A DNA stretch of 64,000 bases, taken from contig NZ_FOKF01000019.1 of NCBI RefSeq assembly GCF_900111995.1, positions 38,102-102,101 on the forward strand, given 5' to 3'. Below are positions 63,671 through 64,000 of the stretch, piece after piece. The notes beneath the pieces are model-generated. The model saw only the letters and a program-made list of their open reading frames with translations. It had not been told where the DNA came from and ran no database searches. The stretch comes from Collimonas sp. OK607 (lineage in GTDB: Bacteria; Pseudomonadota; Gammaproteobacteria; Burkholderiales; Burkholderiaceae_D). How positions within the stretch are numbered: position 1 is the first letter of the stretch; each line of letters starts with the position of its first letter. Position numbers and translations under genes: made by a program.

Positions 63671-63794
63671 TGACCCTTCCCCTCAAATAATCGATAAAAA
63701 TCAAAGGGCTAATGATTTTGAATTGTCAGTTGCATGCATGAGCTGTTAACTTTCTCCTACGTAGCGACCAAACTGCGACAGAGAAAGAGCACTC

Positions 63795-64000
63795 ATGCAT
63801 GCAAGAAGAATCATACAGAAATTGTTGGAAGAAAGGTGTCCTGGTGTTCACGCCAAACGGGCACAAAGCGTGGCTGCGTTGGTTCAGGCAGCGCTACAAG
63901 GTGGGTTAAGTTTGATGGGCTTGAGCCGGCATTTGGACAGTGCCACACCGATACGTCATCGTATCAAACGCTGCGATCGCCTACTGGGCAATAGGAAGTT
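63795..64000 (+). CDS. IS4-family transposase, N-terminal part (runs off window)
   Basis: The frame from the ATG at 63795 is open to the window end (68 codons). It encodes RIIQKLLEERCPGVHAKRAQ...ALQGGLSLMGLSRHLDS...IRHRIKRCDRLLGNRK, the N-terminal DNA-binding pattern of IS4/IS10-type DDE transposases (x-x-x-LGRAL...KHRIKRVDRLLGN). The catalytic DDE domain and right end of the element are beyond the window. The left terminal repeat was not identified. Confidence 0.78.
   Translation, partial: MHARRIIQKLLEERCPGVHAKRAQSVAALVQAALQGGLSLMGLSRHLDSATPIRHRIKRCDRLLGNRK

Noticed and set aside
1..64000. CRISPR arrays and rRNA genes
   Set aside because: No regularly spaced direct repeats of CRISPR length and no rRNA-like sequence were seen.

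Overview
The window reads as a betaproteobacterial chromosome, most likely Oxalobacteraceae (Collimonas/Herbaspirillum-like). The grounds are the moderately high G+C, the gene order ribF-ileS-lspA-coaBC-dut, clpS-clpA next to a cold-shock gene and icd, and the protein sequences themselves. The family assignment is inference; no search was run.

Region 1 (1-about 18768) is the right part of a P2-like prophage. The tail genes run in classical P2 order on the + strand: H (partial), G, FI, FII, E/E', T, U, D. The P2-type -1 frameshift site in E is intact. A leftward immunity segment follows (KAP-like NTPase, small ORF, repressor), then a rightward early operon from an operator-overlapped promoter: small ribbon-helix-helix-like proteins, an Ogr-like late activator, small ORFs, and the HUH replication endonuclease gpA. 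At the right end come two leftward A+T-richer cargo genes (a PD-(D/E)xK-like protein and a HEPN-like protein), a decayed paralogue of an early gene, and a tyrosine integrase. An unusual tRNA-Arg(CCT) lies just outside. The three leftward cargo genes are the best candidates for an undescribed phage-defence or exclusion function.

Region 2 (18769-about 30900) is ordinary chromosome: an outer-membrane barrel with an internal duplication, an MHYT-only membrane protein, Uup, an acetyltransferase, a SirB1-like protein, a divergent MarR/siderophore-interacting-protein pair, an O-methyltransferase, MurJ, ribosomal protein S20, a DUF192 protein, a small exported Ala/Lys-rich protein and RluE.

Region 3 (31005-about 48990) is core metabolism and housekeeping. 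It holds icd, a cold-shock protein, clpS-clpA, the leftward operon ribF-ileS-lspA-coaBC-dut followed by an M48-like lipoprotein that has lost catalytic residues, a YidB-like protein, rsmE, and tkt-GNAT-gap. Strong hairpin terminators and a 30-bp inverted-repeat element separate the units.

Region 4 (48986-64000) holds glnE, a rightward yhdP-nitrilase-tldD-elaA group, a truncated cupin-like gene next to an intact cupin gene, and a leftward alkylation-repair cluster: a second 2OG-Fe(II) oxygenase, alkB, alkA, and an ada whose N-terminal zinc site has lost three of four cysteines. The window ends with a REP-like hairpin and the start of an IS4-family transposase.
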